From assembly GCA_017427945.1 (NCBI GenBank), contig JAFRRT010000012.1:124001-188000 (forward strand): 64,000 nucleotides of DNA. Direction: 5' to 3'. Below the pieces are notes generated by a model. The model was not told where the DNA came from. It searched no databases and saw only the letters and a program-made list of their open reading frames with translations. A program made the translations under genes and the position numbers. Source of the DNA: Muribaculaceae bacterium. Its GTDB lineage: Bacteria > Bacteroidota > Bacteroidia > Bacteroidales > Muribaculaceae. Of this stretch, positions 35,243 through 46,291 are shown piece by piece; position 1 is the first letter of the stretch, and the number at the start of each line of letters is the position of its first letter.

Positions 35243-35282
35243 AAAAAAAGATTCCCCCTGCCTTGAAAAAAGCGGGGGGAAT
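35243..35282 (-). terminator. Intrinsic terminator of groESL
   Basis: On minus the stem of 35282-35272 and 35261-35251 (ATTCCCCC-type arms, one wobble) is followed by CTTTTTTTATT. Confidence 0.85.
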
Positions 35283-35320
35283 ATAAAAATCAGTTAATTC
35301 TCAAAAAGCAGTTACGGGAA

Positions 35321-36994
<1,674 letters not shown>

Positions 36995-36997
36995 TTA

Positions 36998-37270
36998 TTA
37001 GTCCATGACAATTGCCAGAATATCGTTCTGACGCATCATGAGCAACTTCTCTCCATCGATTTCAATCTCGTTGCCGGCATACTTGCCATAGAGCACAATG
37101 TCACCGGGTTTCACGATCATTTCCTCGTCCTTGGTTCCGTTGCCTGCGGCACGCACTTTGCCTTTGAGAGGTTTTTCTTTTGCACTGTCGGGGATGATGA
37201 TACCGCCGACAACTTCTTCAGCCTTTGCCGGTTCGATAAGAACGCGGTCATTTAATGGTTTAATAGTCAT
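36998..37270 (-). CDS. groS: Co-chaperonin GroES (10 kDa)
   Basis: This 90-residue protein is full length. It shows [12 protein letters not shown], the mobile loop [32 protein letters not shown] and a C-terminal block ILAIVMD. It caps the GroEL ring. It is first in the groESL pair. Confidence 0.97.
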   Translation of the reverse strand: MTIKPLNDRVLIEPAKAEEVVGGIIIPDSAKEKPLKGKVRAAGNGTKDEEMIVKPGDIVLYGKYAGNEIEIDGEKLLMMRQNDILAIVMD

Positions 37271-37414
37271 GATTTTTTTAATGTTGTTTAAAAGTTATTT
37301 TGATGTTTAAATTTGATTTCCGTTTTGCGATACAGCAAACGCTATGCCAAGGGGTAATGACTGCCATCAATCCGACATTTTGTCACGCCTTCATGTCATA
37401 CCAATTACCCCCCA

Positions 37415-37449
37415 AAAAAGATTTGCGGAAATCTCCTGACTTCCGCAAA
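37415..37449 (-). terminator. Terminator of the tsaB-proS operon
   Basis: On minus TTTGCGGAA (37449-37441) pairs with TTCCGCAAA (37430-37422), followed by TCTTTTTTGG. It follows the proS stop at 37488. Confidence 0.8.
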
Positions 37450-37487
37450 CCATAAAACGTTCTTGTGGATTAACACAAAGTATCTTC

Positions 37488-38969
37488 TTAATAATTGCGC
37501 GCAAAGACGACACGGCGTGAGCTGGGCTTGCCTGAATAGATGCACTTACCCTCTTCCTCAGGTGCATCCAGGGGGATGCAGCGGATTGTAGCCTTGGTCT
37601 CTTCCTTGATTTTCTCTTCGGTCTCGGTAGTGCCGTCCCAGTGAGCAAGGATGAAGCCACCCTTTTCAATCTGCTCTTTGAACTCATCCCAAGTGTCCAC
37701 CTTGAAGGTCATCTCCTCACGGTGACGCAACGCCTTGTTAAAGATGTTCTGCTGGATTTCCTCAAGCAGGTCCTTAACACGGTTCTCGATGCCTGCGAGC
37801 TGCTCGACGCTCTTCTCGAGCGTGTCACGGCGCATTACCTCGACGGTACCGGCCTCGATATCACGTGCACCCAGCACGAGACGAACGGGCACGCCCTTGA
37901 GCTCATAGTCGGCAAACTTGAAGCCCGGACGCTTGTTGTCGGCATTGTCATACTTCACCGAGATGCCCATAGCCCTCAAATTGTTAACGATGGGTTCTAC
38001 CACCTTGTTGACTTCCTCGAGCTGGTCGTTGGTCTTATATACGGGCACGATGACTACCTGGATGGGAGCCAGATGCGGGGGCAATACAAGTCCGTTGTCG
38101 TCGCTGTGCGTCATGATGAGGGCACCCATCAGGCGCGTCGAGACGCCCCACGAAGTGGCCCATACATCCTGCAGCTTGTTTTCCTTGTCAATGAATTTCA
38201 CATCAAATGCCTTGGCGAAGTTCTGGCCCAGGAAGTGGCTGGTACCCGACTGCAGTGCCTTTCCGTCCTGCATCATGGCCTCGATGGTATAGGTCTCGAG
38301 TGCGCCGGCAAAACGTTCATTGGCGGTCTTGATACCCTTGAGAACGGGCAGTGCCATATATTTCTCGGCGAAGTCGGCATATACGTTCAGCATTTCAATG
38401 GCCTTTGCCTCGGCCTCTTCCTTGGTGGCATGAGCGGTGTGGCCCTCTTGCCAGAGGAATTCGGCGGTACGCAGGAACATGCGTGTACGCATCTCCCAAC
38501 GGAAGACGTTAGCCCACTGGTTGATCAGCAGAGGCAGGTCACGGTAACTGTTGATCCAGTTGCGATAAGTATTCCAAATGATGGTCTCGCTGGTGGGACG
38601 AATAACCAATTCCTCCTCCAGGCGTGCCGACGGGTCAACCACGACACCCTTGCCGCCCGGGTCGTTCATCAGGCGATAATGCGTCACCACGGCGCACTCC
38701 TTGGCAAATCCCTCGACATGGTCGGCCTCACGGCTGAGGAATGACTTCGGGATCAGCAAGGGGAAATAGGCATTCTGTACGCCTGTTGCCTTGAACATAT
38801 CATCGAGCTGGCGCTGCATCTTTTCCCAGATGGCGTATCCATAGGGCTTGATAACCATACATCCGCGCACTGCCGACTGTTCGGCCAGGTCGGCTTTCAC
38901 AACCAGTTCGTTGTACCATTGAGAGTAATTATCGGCTCTCTTAGTTAAATCTTTAAGCTCTTTTGCCAT
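37488..38969 (-). CDS. proS: Prolyl-tRNA synthetase (archaeal/eukaryote-like type)
   Basis: This 493-residue class II synthetase has motif 2 in [18 protein letters not shown] and [22 protein letters not shown], and motif 3 in [17 protein letters not shown]. An anticodon-binding domain (about 285-390) and a C-terminal zinc-binding-type region ending in [11 protein letters not shown] follow. It lacks the large editing insertion of bacterial-type ProRS, as is usual for Bacteroidota. It charges tRNA-Pro in the cytoplasm. It is the last gene of a five-gene minus operon. Confidence 0.96.
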   Translation of the reverse strand: MAKELKDLTKRADNYSQWYNELVVKADLAEQSAVRGCMVIKPYGYAIWEKMQRQLDDMFKATGVQNAYFPLLIPKSFLSREADHVEGFAKECAVVTHYRLMNDPGGKGVVVDPSARLEEELVIRPTSETIIWNTYRNWINSYRDLPLLINQWANVFRWEMRTRMFLRTAEFLWQEGHTAHATKEEAEAKAIEMLNVYADFAEKYMALPVLKGIKTANERFAGALETYTIEAMMQDGKALQSGTSHFLGQNFAKAFDVKFIDKENKLQDVWATSWGVSTRLMGALIMTHSDDNGLVLPPHLAPIQVVIVPVYKTNDQLEEVNKVVEPIVNNLRAMGISVKYDNADNKRPGFKFADYELKGVPVRLVLGARDIEAGTVEVMRRDTLEKSVEQLAGIENRVKDLLEEIQQNIFNKALRHREEMTFKVDTWDEFKEQIEKGGFILAHWDGTTETEEKIKEETKATIRCIPLDAPEEEGKCIYSGKPSSRRVVFARNY

Positions 38970-38996
38970 TTTTCTATATGTATGAATTTGTGTTGA

Positions 38997-39641
38997 TTAT
39001 TTTTCTTTTGCGATATGATTCATGTTGATGTTTCCCTTCTTGGCCTGCTGCAGCATGGTCTTTTCGGGAATCAGGTAGATTTCCAGGCGGCGGTTGCGCT
39101 TGCGGTTCTCGACCGAGTTGTTGTCCACGATGGGGTCGGTCTCACCCAGTGCATAGGGTACCACATAGTCCACACTGCCATTCTCATCAAACCAGTCGAA
39201 TATGGCGTTCACACGTTGGCGTGTCAGGTTAAGGGTATATACCTCGCTGCCCGTGTTATCGCTGTGCATGACAAGCAACATCTTGTAAAAGCCCGGATTC
39301 TTCATCATCCTGACGAAGGGCTTGAGTTGAGCCTCGCCAATCTGATTCAGGACGGTATCGTTGGCATCAAACAACTGGCTGGCAGGGATGGTGACGACTA
39401 TCACCTCATCGTCACGCATGATTTCCACATCATAGTTCGACTTCTTGAAAGCCACCGCCATTTCATACTGGAAATCCTGTATCTTGTCGGCCTGTTTGTC
39501 ATTCTTGATTTCGGGCGTCACAATATTCTCATCAAGTGAGAGTTCATAGATGTCGTGGTCATCTTTGGCATTCAATGGCTGCTGACCCGACAACAGCATC
39601 AGGGCCAACACCGCAAGAATCATTTGTGATAGACGTCGCAT
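38997..39641 (-). CDS. OmpA-family C-terminal domain protein, exported
   Basis: This 214-residue protein has a signal peptide (MILAVLALMLLSGQQPLNA) and an OmpA/MotB-type peptidoglycan-binding domain (about 85-195). The domain shows LFDANDTVLNQIGEAQLKP, VMHSDNTGSEVYTLNLTRQRVNAIFDW and NRKRNRRLEIYL. It should bind peptidoglycan non-covalently in the periplasm. It has no beta barrel and no clear lipobox. It lies between rimM and proS with 14 and 27 base gaps. Confidence 0.85.
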   Translation of the reverse strand: MRRLSQMILAVLALMLLSGQQPLNAKDDHDIYELSLDENIVTPEIKNDKQADKIQDFQYEMAVAFKKSNYDVEIMRDDEVIVVTIPASQLFDANDTVLNQIGEAQLKPFVRMMKNPGFYKMLLVMHSDNTGSEVYTLNLTRQRVNAIFDWFDENGSVDYVVPYALGETDPIVDNNSVENRKRNRRLEIYLIPEKTMLQQAKKGNINMNHIAKEK

Positions 39642-39655
39642 AAATAAATCAGTTA

Positions 39656-40195
39656 TTATGTATTCAGTTCCAATAGGCCCTCAGGCAAGTCCACGACAAT
39701 CTCTTTGGATTCCTCATCAATTTCCTCGATGAGGTCGTCGCTTGCTGGCACCAGGACCTCGGAACCGTTACTGTTGACAATAAATATCGCATTCTCGGTC
39801 TGGTCGTCCACATCAGTGATTTCCCCTACCCTCTTACCGTCGGTCGTGACGAGTTGGAAGCCAATAAAGAAATCCAACGGATATCCGTCTTCCATCTCGT
39901 CATCCTGCATCATTCGCGAGAAGTCCCTCTTGAGGGCATAGATGTTGTGATTAACAAGCCGTGCCGCTTCGACCTCATTGTCGATGCCGTCGATGGTCAG
40001 TAGCGCCGTTTGTGCCGTCTTGGCACGGCTGGCGTTGATGAAGAAAGGCACATAGATGCCATTGATGTCAGTAACGATGCAGGACAGCTCCTGCAACACT
40101 TCGGCATCAACGTCAACAGTTGCCGACAGTTCTCCTGCGACACCATGCGGCTTGTTAAAACAACCGATTTCTATGAGTTCCTCACGCGAAATCAT
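39656..40195 (-). CDS. rimM: 16S rRNA processing/ribosome maturation factor RimM
   Basis: This 179-residue protein has the RimM N-terminal barrel (IGCFNKPHGVAGELSA) and the PRC-type C-terminal barrel (PLDFFIGFQLVTTDGKRVGEI, VLVPASDDLIEEID). It assists 30S head assembly and binds S19. The usual rpsP-trmD-rplS neighbours are absent; here it is in an operon with DUF4290 and tsaB. Confidence 0.93.
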   Translation of the reverse strand: MISREELIEIGCFNKPHGVAGELSATVDVDAEVLQELSCIVTDINGIYVPFFINASRAKTAQTALLTIDGIDNEVEAARLVNHNIYALKRDFSRMMQDDEMEDGYPLDFFIGFQLVTTDGKRVGEITDVDDQTENAIFIVNSNGSEVLVPASDDLIEEIDEESKEIVVDLPEGLLELNT

Positions 40196-40207
40196 TATAC
40201 CTAAAGC

Positions 40208-40804
40208 CTATTTCTTTTTCTTTTTCTTGCCCGTGGTTTGAGCCGGTCTCACTATCTTATATTCATGCAGGCGATGCGTTGCTGGGTCAAGACGAATCTC
40301 ACCCTTGCTGTAAAAAGCCAGGTCCTTGAAAATCTTGGCATCTTCCACATCTTCATTGCTGATTTGGTAGATGAGTTTCTTCATGTGGTTGGCAAGCAGC
40401 ATCACCAGTGCATCACGTTCCTCACCCTCGGGGTAAGTGGCAGCCCGCTGAATCATGCGCTCAATGTTCTTGCCGTAATGACGCATCTCGATGCGTTGCA
40501 ATTCATAGTGAATAGGCTCGGGCTTTGTCTCAAGGTTCTCCTCCCTGATGATATCGTCGAAGGGGAAATCCACGTCAAGCTTGAAATCACTCATGATCAT
40601 GAGGTGATCCCACAGCTTGTGCAGATAGTCGGCCTCGGTGCGCAGTTCAGGGAACATGTTCGCCATCTTTTGCACGATGGTATAAGCGCAGCGTGTGCGC
40701 TCTGAACGGTCCTCGATGGTGAGACAATGGTCAACCATCTGCTGCACATTGCGGCCATATTCCGGCAGTGGCAATTTCTTGAGAAGTGAGTTATATGTCA
40801 ACAT
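40208..40804 (-). CDS. DUF4290 family protein
   Basis: This 198-residue soluble protein begins YNSLLKKLPLPEYGRNVQQMVDHC and contains PELR, LWDHLMIMSDF and PIHYELQRIEMRHYGKNIE, all typical of the Bacteroidota DUF4290 family. It ends in a Lys-rich KKKKKK tail. No catalytic motif is known or seen. The tight linkage to rimM (12 bases) and tsaB suggests a translation-related role, as inference. Confidence 0.85.
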   Translation of the reverse strand: MLTYNSLLKKLPLPEYGRNVQQMVDHCLTIEDRSERTRCAYTIVQKMANMFPELRTEADYLHKLWDHLMIMSDFKLDVDFPFDDIIREENLETKPEPIHYELQRIEMRHYGKNIERMIQRAATYPEGEERDALVMLLANHMKKLIYQISNEDVEDAKIFKDLAFYSKGEIRLDPATHRLHEYKIVRPAQTTGKKKKKK

Positions 40805-40846
40805 AATCGTTAAAAATATTTCAATTTGTCCGATGCCACATCCATC

Positions 40847-41551
40847 TTACAGGTTGAGCACCGGGTTCTTAGGCTTGGTAGCCTGAAATTCCTTGAGATA
40901 GAGCGGCGTGCTGTAGGCCACATCGATGAAGTCCTGTGCCCGCCAGGCCCGCTCGGCAAGGGCCATCATATCGACAGCCACTGGTTTCACACCGTCGATA
41001 AAACGCACATTAGGATGATTAAACACCTGTCGCGCCTTGTCACTGCCGTTGCCCATCATGATGAGCGTGTGCCCTTCGTCAAGCAGGTTTTTGAAAGAGC
41101 CTTCGTCGAGAATCATCGCCTGCGGTTCCAGCACAGCCTCGAGTGCAGGGCTGTAGGCAGCGGTATATACCTCCATGCGGCGGGCGTCAATCATGGGGAC
41201 GTAGAGCAGTTTGTCCTCGTCAACAAAGTGATTGAACATCGTGCTCACCGCCATCAGTTGCAGGGTATTCACCCCGATGAGCGGCAGATTGAGTCCGAAA
41301 GCCAGTCCCTTGGCCTCACTCAGGCCTATGCGCAAGCCCGTATAAGAGCCAGGGCCGATGCTCACAGCAATCGCGTCGATAGGCAGTTCCCTCGAGCGTG
41401 CATATTTCAGCATTTCCTGTACATACTGGCTCAACAAGGTGGCATGTGTCTGACCCACATAGTTTTCACGGTGATCCAACACCTGTCCCTCGCTGGTCAA
41501 AGCCACCGAACACACCTCGGTCGAAGTCTCTATGTTCAGGATTGTCGCCAT
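40847..41551 (-). CDS. tsaB: tRNA threonylcarbamoyladenosine biosynthesis protein TsaB
   Basis: This 234-residue protein has the ASKHA/Gcp-like start ILNIETSTEVCSVAL and the block AVSIGPGSYTGLRIGLSEAKGLAFG, which is diagnostic. It forms the TsaBDE complex for t6A modification of ANN-decoding tRNAs. It lacks the metal-binding residues of TsaD, as expected. It is the first gene of the five-gene operon and has its own promoter. Confidence 0.95.
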   Translation of the reverse strand: MATILNIETSTEVCSVALTSEGQVLDHRENYVGQTHATLLSQYVQEMLKYARSRELPIDAIAVSIGPGSYTGLRIGLSEAKGLAFGLNLPLIGVNTLQLMAVSTMFNHFVDEDKLLYVPMIDARRMEVYTAAYSPALEAVLEPQAMILDEGSFKNLLDEGHTLIMMGNGSDKARQVFNHPNVRFIDGVKPVAVDMMALAERAWRAQDFIDVAYSTPLYLKEFQATKPKNPVLNL

Positions 41552-41570
41552 TTACTATCTCTAAAACGTG

Positions 41571-41600
41571 CAAAATTACTGCAAGTTATGCACAGAACAA
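41571..41600 (-). promoter_or_regulatory. Promoter for the tsaB-DUF4290-rimM-ompA-proS operon
   Basis: On minus TTG (41600-41598), 19 bases, then TAATTTTG (41578-41571). Confidence 0.75.
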
Positions 41601-41726
41601 AATAAATAACGTGGTTTTTGATTTTTTAAGTCATGACACAGCGTTATACTGAAAATCTTGCACATAGCCAGTACATGCGTCATAAAAGCCAAAACCACAG
41701 CCCAAAGAAGCCGTGCAACAAGCGCC

Positions 41727-43148
41727 TTAATGGCTGGTGTAGAAGTCGGTAATCTGGCGAATGGCGCGGGCGCAGACGGGGCAGAAATCTTCGACTTCGT
41801 TGATTTTCATGCGACATTCCTGAGCAGGACGGTAAACGCCCTTAGACTGGTAACCCCCACCCTCAAAGACGCCGACTCGCTGCGTAGCGTCATTAAGCGC
41901 CTTGCGTTCTTTGTCGTTGGTGATTTTGCGGTAGTTAGGCACTTTGAGGTCGGGCGGCGTGGGGATGGGCGTGCCTTTAGGCAGCATGTCGGCCCACTTG
42001 CTATTGAAGTCCACAAGCGTCGTAAGGTTGGGCTCCCAAGGCTCAGTATCGGCAGGATACATCGTCTCGTAAGCGTCGTCATAGAAGTATTCATCGCCCA
42101 GTCCCGCATAGGAGTGTCCAAACTCATGGACCAGCACCTGGGCAAAAGTGGGATGGTCGCTTGTAGTGACCATCAACTGATTGTAGATGCCTCCGCCACC
42201 ATAAGTGTCGCTGTTCACGATCACGATGATGTGCTCAAAGGGCACTCCCGAGAGCAAGTCGTAGAGGTGGTGGATGTCACGAGTAGTAAGATAACGGTCG
42301 GTGTAGAAAGTGTCATAGTGGGAGTTGACGGCGGTATTGCTCCAGCGGCTCAAATGGGGCACGCTGGGACCGGCATTAAGCGACTCGGCAGCCACGGCAA
42401 CAACATTGAACCGGTTTTTCAATGACTTGAACGGCTCACGCGCGAAGAGTGCCTCAACCACGCGCTGGCAATCGCTGTAGAATTTGCCCATCTGGGCATG
42501 AGTGTAGCCTTCGGCGACAATCGCCAGGTCGATACACTCAGTGATATCGGGTTCTCCATCGAGGGGACCTTCGGTAGGCATGTAGTTGCGTTTGCCTTGT
42601 TGGTCGGCCGGTTTTTCCGCAATGGGGAGTGTCTTGCCCTTCCAAATATAATGATAAGGGATGTTGTTGTCACCGATTTGTCGGATGAGGATGTCGCGCG
42701 GGTCCACGGTGTGACTCATCCTGGCAACAACCTTTCCGTGAAAGTCGGTGAGCGTTACGGTCACGTCAACCGGCTGCTTGGGGAGCGGGACGTTGTAGCT
42801 CGTTTCGAAGGCACGGTCAACACGAGTGGCTTCTTCGGTCGCCTGCCACTCCTGGAACAAGGTCGAAAAGGTGTGGACATAGAGCGTAGCACCCGTCGCA
42901 TGGTCAGTAACAGTGAGTTGGCCGTTGCCGCGCAGCGGAACCTCAGCCAGACGCGCCTTGCGCCCTGCCCAACGCGGTGTGATGCAGGCCTGTTCTAAAT
43001 AGATACGCTGGTCATGATTGTTACCGGCGAAGACATAATCAAGCCTGAGTGTACTGTCGCTGAAACACTCGTCAAACTGCTGCGCCCCGGCGCCAAGCCA
43101 CGAAAGGGCAAAAAGAATGGTCAAAAGGATTGTTTTCTTCATTGTCAT
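41727..43148 (-). CDS. Secreted M64 (IgA-type) zinc metallopeptidase
   Basis: This 473-residue protein has a signal peptide (cleavage near GAGAQQ), an N-terminal M64 beta domain (about 25-165) and the catalytic domain. The zinc motif is HEFGHSYAGLGDEYFYD (HExxH plus a downstream Asp/Glu). IDLAIVAEGYT opens the peptidase fold and FCPVCARAI closes it. M64 enzymes include the Clostridium ramosum IgA protease and BF3526-type peptidases of Bacteroides; IgA as substrate is not shown here. ATGs at 43148 and 43142 are both possible. Confidence 0.88.
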   Translation of the reverse strand: MTMKKTILLTILFALSWLGAGAQQFDECFSDSTLRLDYVFAGNNHDQRIYLEQACITPRWAGRKARLAEVPLRGNGQLTVTDHATGATLYVHTFSTLFQEWQATEEATRVDRAFETSYNVPLPKQPVDVTVTLTDFHGKVVARMSHTVDPRDILIRQIGDNNIPYHYIWKGKTLPIAEKPADQQGKRNYMPTEGPLDGEPDITECIDLAIVAEGYTHAQMGKFYSDCQRVVEALFAREPFKSLKNRFNVVAVAAESLNAGPSVPHLSRWSNTAVNSHYDTFYTDRYLTTRDIHHLYDLLSGVPFEHIIVIVNSDTYGGGGIYNQLMVTTSDHPTFAQVLVHEFGHSYAGLGDEYFYDDAYETMYPADTEPWEPNLTTLVDFNSKWADMLPKGTPIPTPPDLKVPNYRKITNDKERKALNDATQRVGVFEGGGYQSKGVYRPAQECRMKINEVEDFCPVCARAIRQITDFYTSH

Positions 43149-43163
43149 AAATCAGATTTTCGG

Positions 43164-43171
43164 CAAAGGTA
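43164..43171 (-). promoter_or_regulatory. -7 element TACCTTTG for the M64 peptidase gene
   Basis: It is 15 bases before the ATG on minus. No clear -33 TTG is seen. Confidence 0.55.
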
Positions 43172-43216
43172 ATGATTTTTGTTTTCACTTGTGCCATTTG
43201 GTTGGTGGAATTGTTG

Positions 43217-43224
43217 TATCTTTG
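43217..43224 (+). promoter_or_regulatory. -7 element TATCTTTG for the HsdR-N-like gene
   Basis: It is 12 bases before ATG 43237, back to back with the M64 promoter. The transcript would have an extremely short leader. Confidence 0.6.
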
Positions 43225-43236
43225 TACCAAAGAATA

Positions 43237-43698
43237 ATGTACGGCATGGTGGAGTTGAATTTGCCCGAATATGAGTATAAGGTCAAGAAACGTGAGGACG
43301 GCTCATGGACCATTTGGGACCGGCTGCGCGAGCGGTGGGTGTCGCTGACTCCCGAAGAATGGGTACGCCAGCACTTCGTCGAGTGGCTCGTTACCGAAAA
43401 AGGGTTCCCTGCCGCGTTGATGGGCAACGAGGTGTCGCTGACGCAAAACGGCATCTCGCGTCGCTGCGACACAGTGGTTGCCGACCGCACTGGCCAACCG
43501 CTGGTCATTGTCGAGTACAAAGCCCCGAACATTAATGTGACACAAAAGACCTTTGACCAGATTGTGCGTTACAACATGGTACTGCATGCCCGCTACCTGA
43601 TAGTGAGCAACGGCCTTAACCACTATTGCTGCCAGATTGACTACGAAGCGGGCAAATACAAATTCCTGGAAGACATTCCCTGCTACCAGGACCTGTGA
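43237..43698 (+). CDS. HsdR-N-type (type I restriction enzyme R N-terminal) nuclease-fold protein
   Basis: This 153-residue stand-alone domain matches the N-terminal domain of type I restriction R subunits. RRCDTVVADRTGQPLVIVEYKAP contains the PD-(D/E)xK residues Asp, Glu and Lys. TFDQIVRYNMVLHARYLIVSNG is the conserved follow-on. The frame is open further upstream, but the promoter at 43217 argues for ATG 43237 or 43246. No helicase, HsdM or HsdS genes are nearby, so this is not a restriction system. Such single-domain proteins are frequent in Bacteroidota with unknown role. Five secreted-protein genes follow on the same strand, starting 37 bases on. Confidence 0.8.
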   Translation: MYGMVELNLPEYEYKVKKREDGSWTIWDRLRERWVSLTPEEWVRQHFVEWLVTEKGFPAALMGNEVSLTQNGISRRCDTVVADRTGQPLVIVEYKAPNINVTQKTFDQIVRYNMVLHARYLIVSNGLNHYCCQIDYEAGKYKFLEDIPCYQDL

Positions 43699-43735
43699 AC
43701 AGAACAATAATAACATTCAATAACAACAAGGAATT

Positions 43736-44278
43736 ATGAAATCAACACTATCAAGCGTTTTCATGGCAACAGCCATCGTCATGATGGCTTTGTGTGGCAG
43801 TCCAATTCATGCGGCAAGCGCTGCTCCCGAGGGTTACAAGACCTTTGAGCTGACAGGTTTCCGAATGAGTGTTCCCATTGAATTCAATAAATCAGAGGGC
43901 TGGAGCAGTGACTCAAACATCAGTTTGAACTCCGATGCCATAAACCAGCGGGAAGATGGTAATGAATACAGTTCCAGCGCCACGATTAACGCCTATGACA
44001 TAGAAGGCAGCATCGATAATCTGAACGAGTATGCTCAGAACATGATGTGGTCGGTTAAGGCAATGGATGAGGAATGTGATGAACCTGTTGTTGAAGGGAA
44101 CACGGTCATCCTGCGCTCGACCAGCGACGTGGGAGACGGCTACCTCATCAACTGGCGTTTCCTTGTCGTCAACGAGGACGGTAAAATCGCAGGAGGCACC
44201 ATTTCCTACCGTGGCGAAGAAGCCAATATCTATGACAGCATTGTGACACCTGTTATCCAATCCATCGAGTTCAAGTAA
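43736..44278 (+). CDS. Secreted protein of unknown function, cluster gene 1
   Basis: This 180-residue protein has a signal peptide (ATAIVMMALCGSPIHAASA). The mature part (YKTFELTGFRMSVPIEFN, DGYLINWRFLVVNEDGKI, PVIQSIEFK) looks like a small alpha/beta domain of the kind that ends PsbP/DUF1795-like proteins (last strand IxSIxF). The likeness is weak and I assign no function. It is followed after one base by the next gene. Confidence 0.75.
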   Translation: MKSTLSSVFMATAIVMMALCGSPIHAASAAPEGYKTFELTGFRMSVPIEFNKSEGWSSDSNISLNSDAINQREDGNEYSSSATINAYDIEGSIDNLNEYAQNMMWSVKAMDEECDEPVVEGNTVILRSTSDVGDGYLINWRFLVVNEDGKIAGGTISYRGEEANIYDSIVTPVIQSIEFK

Positions 44279-44279
44279 C

Positions 44280-44843
44280 ATGAGAACGCTGTTAGTGATA
44301 CTATTGCTGAGCCTTTGCGCCCGAGGGTATGCCCAGAACGCTCTGGAGAAAGACGCTCCTGAGCGGGAAGATTACCGTTTTGAAGTCTCATTCATCACAG
44401 GTGACTTAGGCTATGTAGATCAAGTCATTGTCAAGGGCTTTACCCCATTTGACGAGAGTCCCTGTCTTGAATATAAGTATGAGTTGGTGGAGAGGCTTGC
44501 CGAAGTACCTGATGCCAACGAAACCACTTATTGGGTGAACGACAAGACCGACATCAACTTTGACGGCTTCCCTGACCTGCTGATTTTCCTCGGTCGCAAT
44601 AGCGTAGGCCGCATCGAGGAGTTTTATGCCGCGTATGCGTGGGATGAAGAGAACAAGTACTTTGCCCTGGTTCCCGGTTTTGACGAAATAGGCAATCCCG
44701 TCTTTCACCCCGACAGCAAAACCATCACCAGCACCGTACGCACCGATGCTGCAGAAAAGACCACCTGGACGTATGTATGGGACGGCTGGCAACTCGAAAT
44801 CATAGATGAAAAAATCTCAAATCTGTTTGACGATGATGAATAA
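44280..44843 (+). CDS. Secreted XAC2610-like (calcium-loop) protein, cluster gene 2
   Basis: This 187-residue protein has a signal peptide (LVILLLSLCARGYAQ). The calcium-type loop DINFDGFPDLLIF precedes YAAYAWDEENKYF and GNPVFHPDSKTITSTVRT with WTYVWDGWQLEI. This order resembles XAC2610-type proteins, some of which are periplasmic immunity proteins against lysozyme-like effectors. The match is by pattern only. It overlaps the next gene. Confidence 0.7.
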   Translation: MRTLLVILLLSLCARGYAQNALEKDAPEREDYRFEVSFITGDLGYVDQVIVKGFTPFDESPCLEYKYELVERLAEVPDANETTYWVNDKTDINFDGFPDLLIFLGRNSVGRIEEFYAAYAWDEENKYFALVPGFDEIGNPVFHPDSKTITSTVRTDAAEKTTWTYVWDGWQLEIIDEKISNLFDDDE

Positions 44844-46287
44844 ACAAGTATTTCTCACAGTCTTTTGTGCTATCGGTCTCACCACTATGATGGCACATGG
44901 CAGTGTTGCAGCTAAGAACAATTCCGCAACGCTGCCGCCGATGTTCGCGCTTGGCATCGACCACGGCATGATGCAGGTCGTGTATTGGACATACACCGAT
45001 GAGCCCCAATACGATGCAGAATATGATGAATTCTATGAAATAGAGCATCAAGCTTGGCAACTTCAAGAGAATTTGCGTCACAATGCTGAACTATACACCA
45101 AGTTGATTGTTGACGGCGACAAGACGCGAGACATAAAATACGTTGACGAACTCCTGCTCAATCCAGATGGTGAGAAGTTATTCCCGGGCGAGCTGCATGG
45201 CAGGCCCCAGATTCCCTCGCCAGGCGCCCGATTTGCTTTGGTAGGCGAACCGGCATTAAATGATGAGGATTTAGCCGGCATAGTTATCGTGACCGACAGT
45301 TATCTTGCCAAACACAAGCCAATGACCATCAAACCGGCCTCGGAAGAAGAAATCCTGCCATTGCCGGCAAATGTCATCAAAAAGATGGAAGACACCTACG
45401 GCATGAAAGTCGAGAGATCGATGCAATCCAGCATCATCGGTGACCGTTACATGTCTGGCGCACTGCAGTTCAAGGGTGAGTACAAGCATCCTCAAAAGGA
45501 TAGAGGCCCTGACTATAAAGCGGCCCTGGCGTTGGAAATCATCACCGACGGCAACAAGATTTATTCCTATCCTGTGGAAGGATATTATTTCCCTGATGAA
45601 GGCCCCACATGGAATGCCGATGATGGCGGTGAGTACTTCCCCAGCCAAATCGTAGCGGCTTTTGAGGGTCCACAGGGTCCTGAATTCTGTTTCATACACT
45701 GGGCACCCGAGAGTGCCACCACCGGCATGTTCACTATCCAGGGCAACGAACTCGTGCGCCAGCTATATGCCGTGTACCATACCCTAATCGATGAGAATTT
45801 CCCCATCTGGAAAAAGGATATCGAGGAAATGAAACGGCTCTACATCGCCGATGACCCTTACGAGAACGAGAATGTGGAATTGACCAAGTGCGCTCACGTC
45901 TTTATCGACTGGGAAGGAGAACAGATTTGGATCAGCGACGAGGCCGAAGAAAACGGCGCCTTCTTCAGCCGCGAGGACGGAGAGCTAAAACTGATTACGA
46001 CGGTGAGAGGCAACCTGAAGCCGTCGTTTCCCGAGAGCAGGGACGGCAACAATTACCTGATAGTTTCAGGTCCTGCGGGAGGACCGTCATATTATACCGA
46101 GGTCTTCAAACTGCAGAGAGGCAAGGTCGTTGAAAAATTCAATGTCATGGAGATATACGGCGAAATCGACGAGTGCTCCCTCAATGGCAAAACTATCAGC
46201 GCAGAGGAGGGAAAGGCTTATTTGAAAGCCATTCCCGAAGCCAGAGAGCCCTTTATCTTTTGGGAAGAGATCAACAACAAACAATAA
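44833..46287 (+). CDS. Secreted protein of unknown function, cluster gene 3
   Basis: This protein of about 484 residues has a signal peptide (VFLTVFCAIGLTTMMAHGSVAA). I chose ATG 44833, which overlaps the upstream gene by 11 bases in ATGATG; a frame start at 44806 would break the signal peptide. The mature protein is acidic and rich in Tyr/Trp, with repeated beta-strand patterns (ALALEIITDGNKIYSYPVEGYYF, GNNYLIVSGPAGGPSYYTEVFKL). No family is recognised. Confidence 0.75.
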   Translation: MMNKQVFLTVFCAIGLTTMMAHGSVAAKNNSATLPPMFALGIDHGMMQVVYWTYTDEPQYDAEYDEFYEIEHQAWQLQENLRHNAELYTKLIVDGDKTRDIKYVDELLLNPDGEKLFPGELHGRPQIPSPGARFALVGEPALNDEDLAGIVIVTDSYLAKHKPMTIKPASEEEILPLPANVIKKMEDTYGMKVERSMQSSIIGDRYMSGALQFKGEYKHPQKDRGPDYKAALALEIITDGNKIYSYPVEGYYFPDEGPTWNADDGGEYFPSQIVAAFEGPQGPEFCFIHWAPESATTGMFTIQGNELVRQLYAVYHTLIDENFPIWKKDIEEMKRLYIADDPYENENVELTKCAHVFIDWEGEQIWISDEAEENGAFFSREDGELKLITTVRGNLKPSFPESRDGNNYLIVSGPAGGPSYYTEVFKLQRGKVVEKFNVMEIYGEIDECSLNGKTISAEEGKAYLKAIPEAREPFIFWEEINNKQ

Positions 46288-46291
46288 TGTG

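Larger units (their letters stand above)
35065..35250 (-). other. Promoter and leader region of the LytTR-FHA unit
   Basis: This gap before the groESL terminator holds a promoter (35139-35168) and an 18-base palindrome in the leader (35111-35128). TCAGTC is repeated near 35094-35106. No gene was seen. Confidence 0.65.

Noticed and set aside
43237-43698. A type I restriction-modification system
   Set aside because: Only the R-subunit N-terminal domain is present, with no HsdM, HsdS or helicase region.
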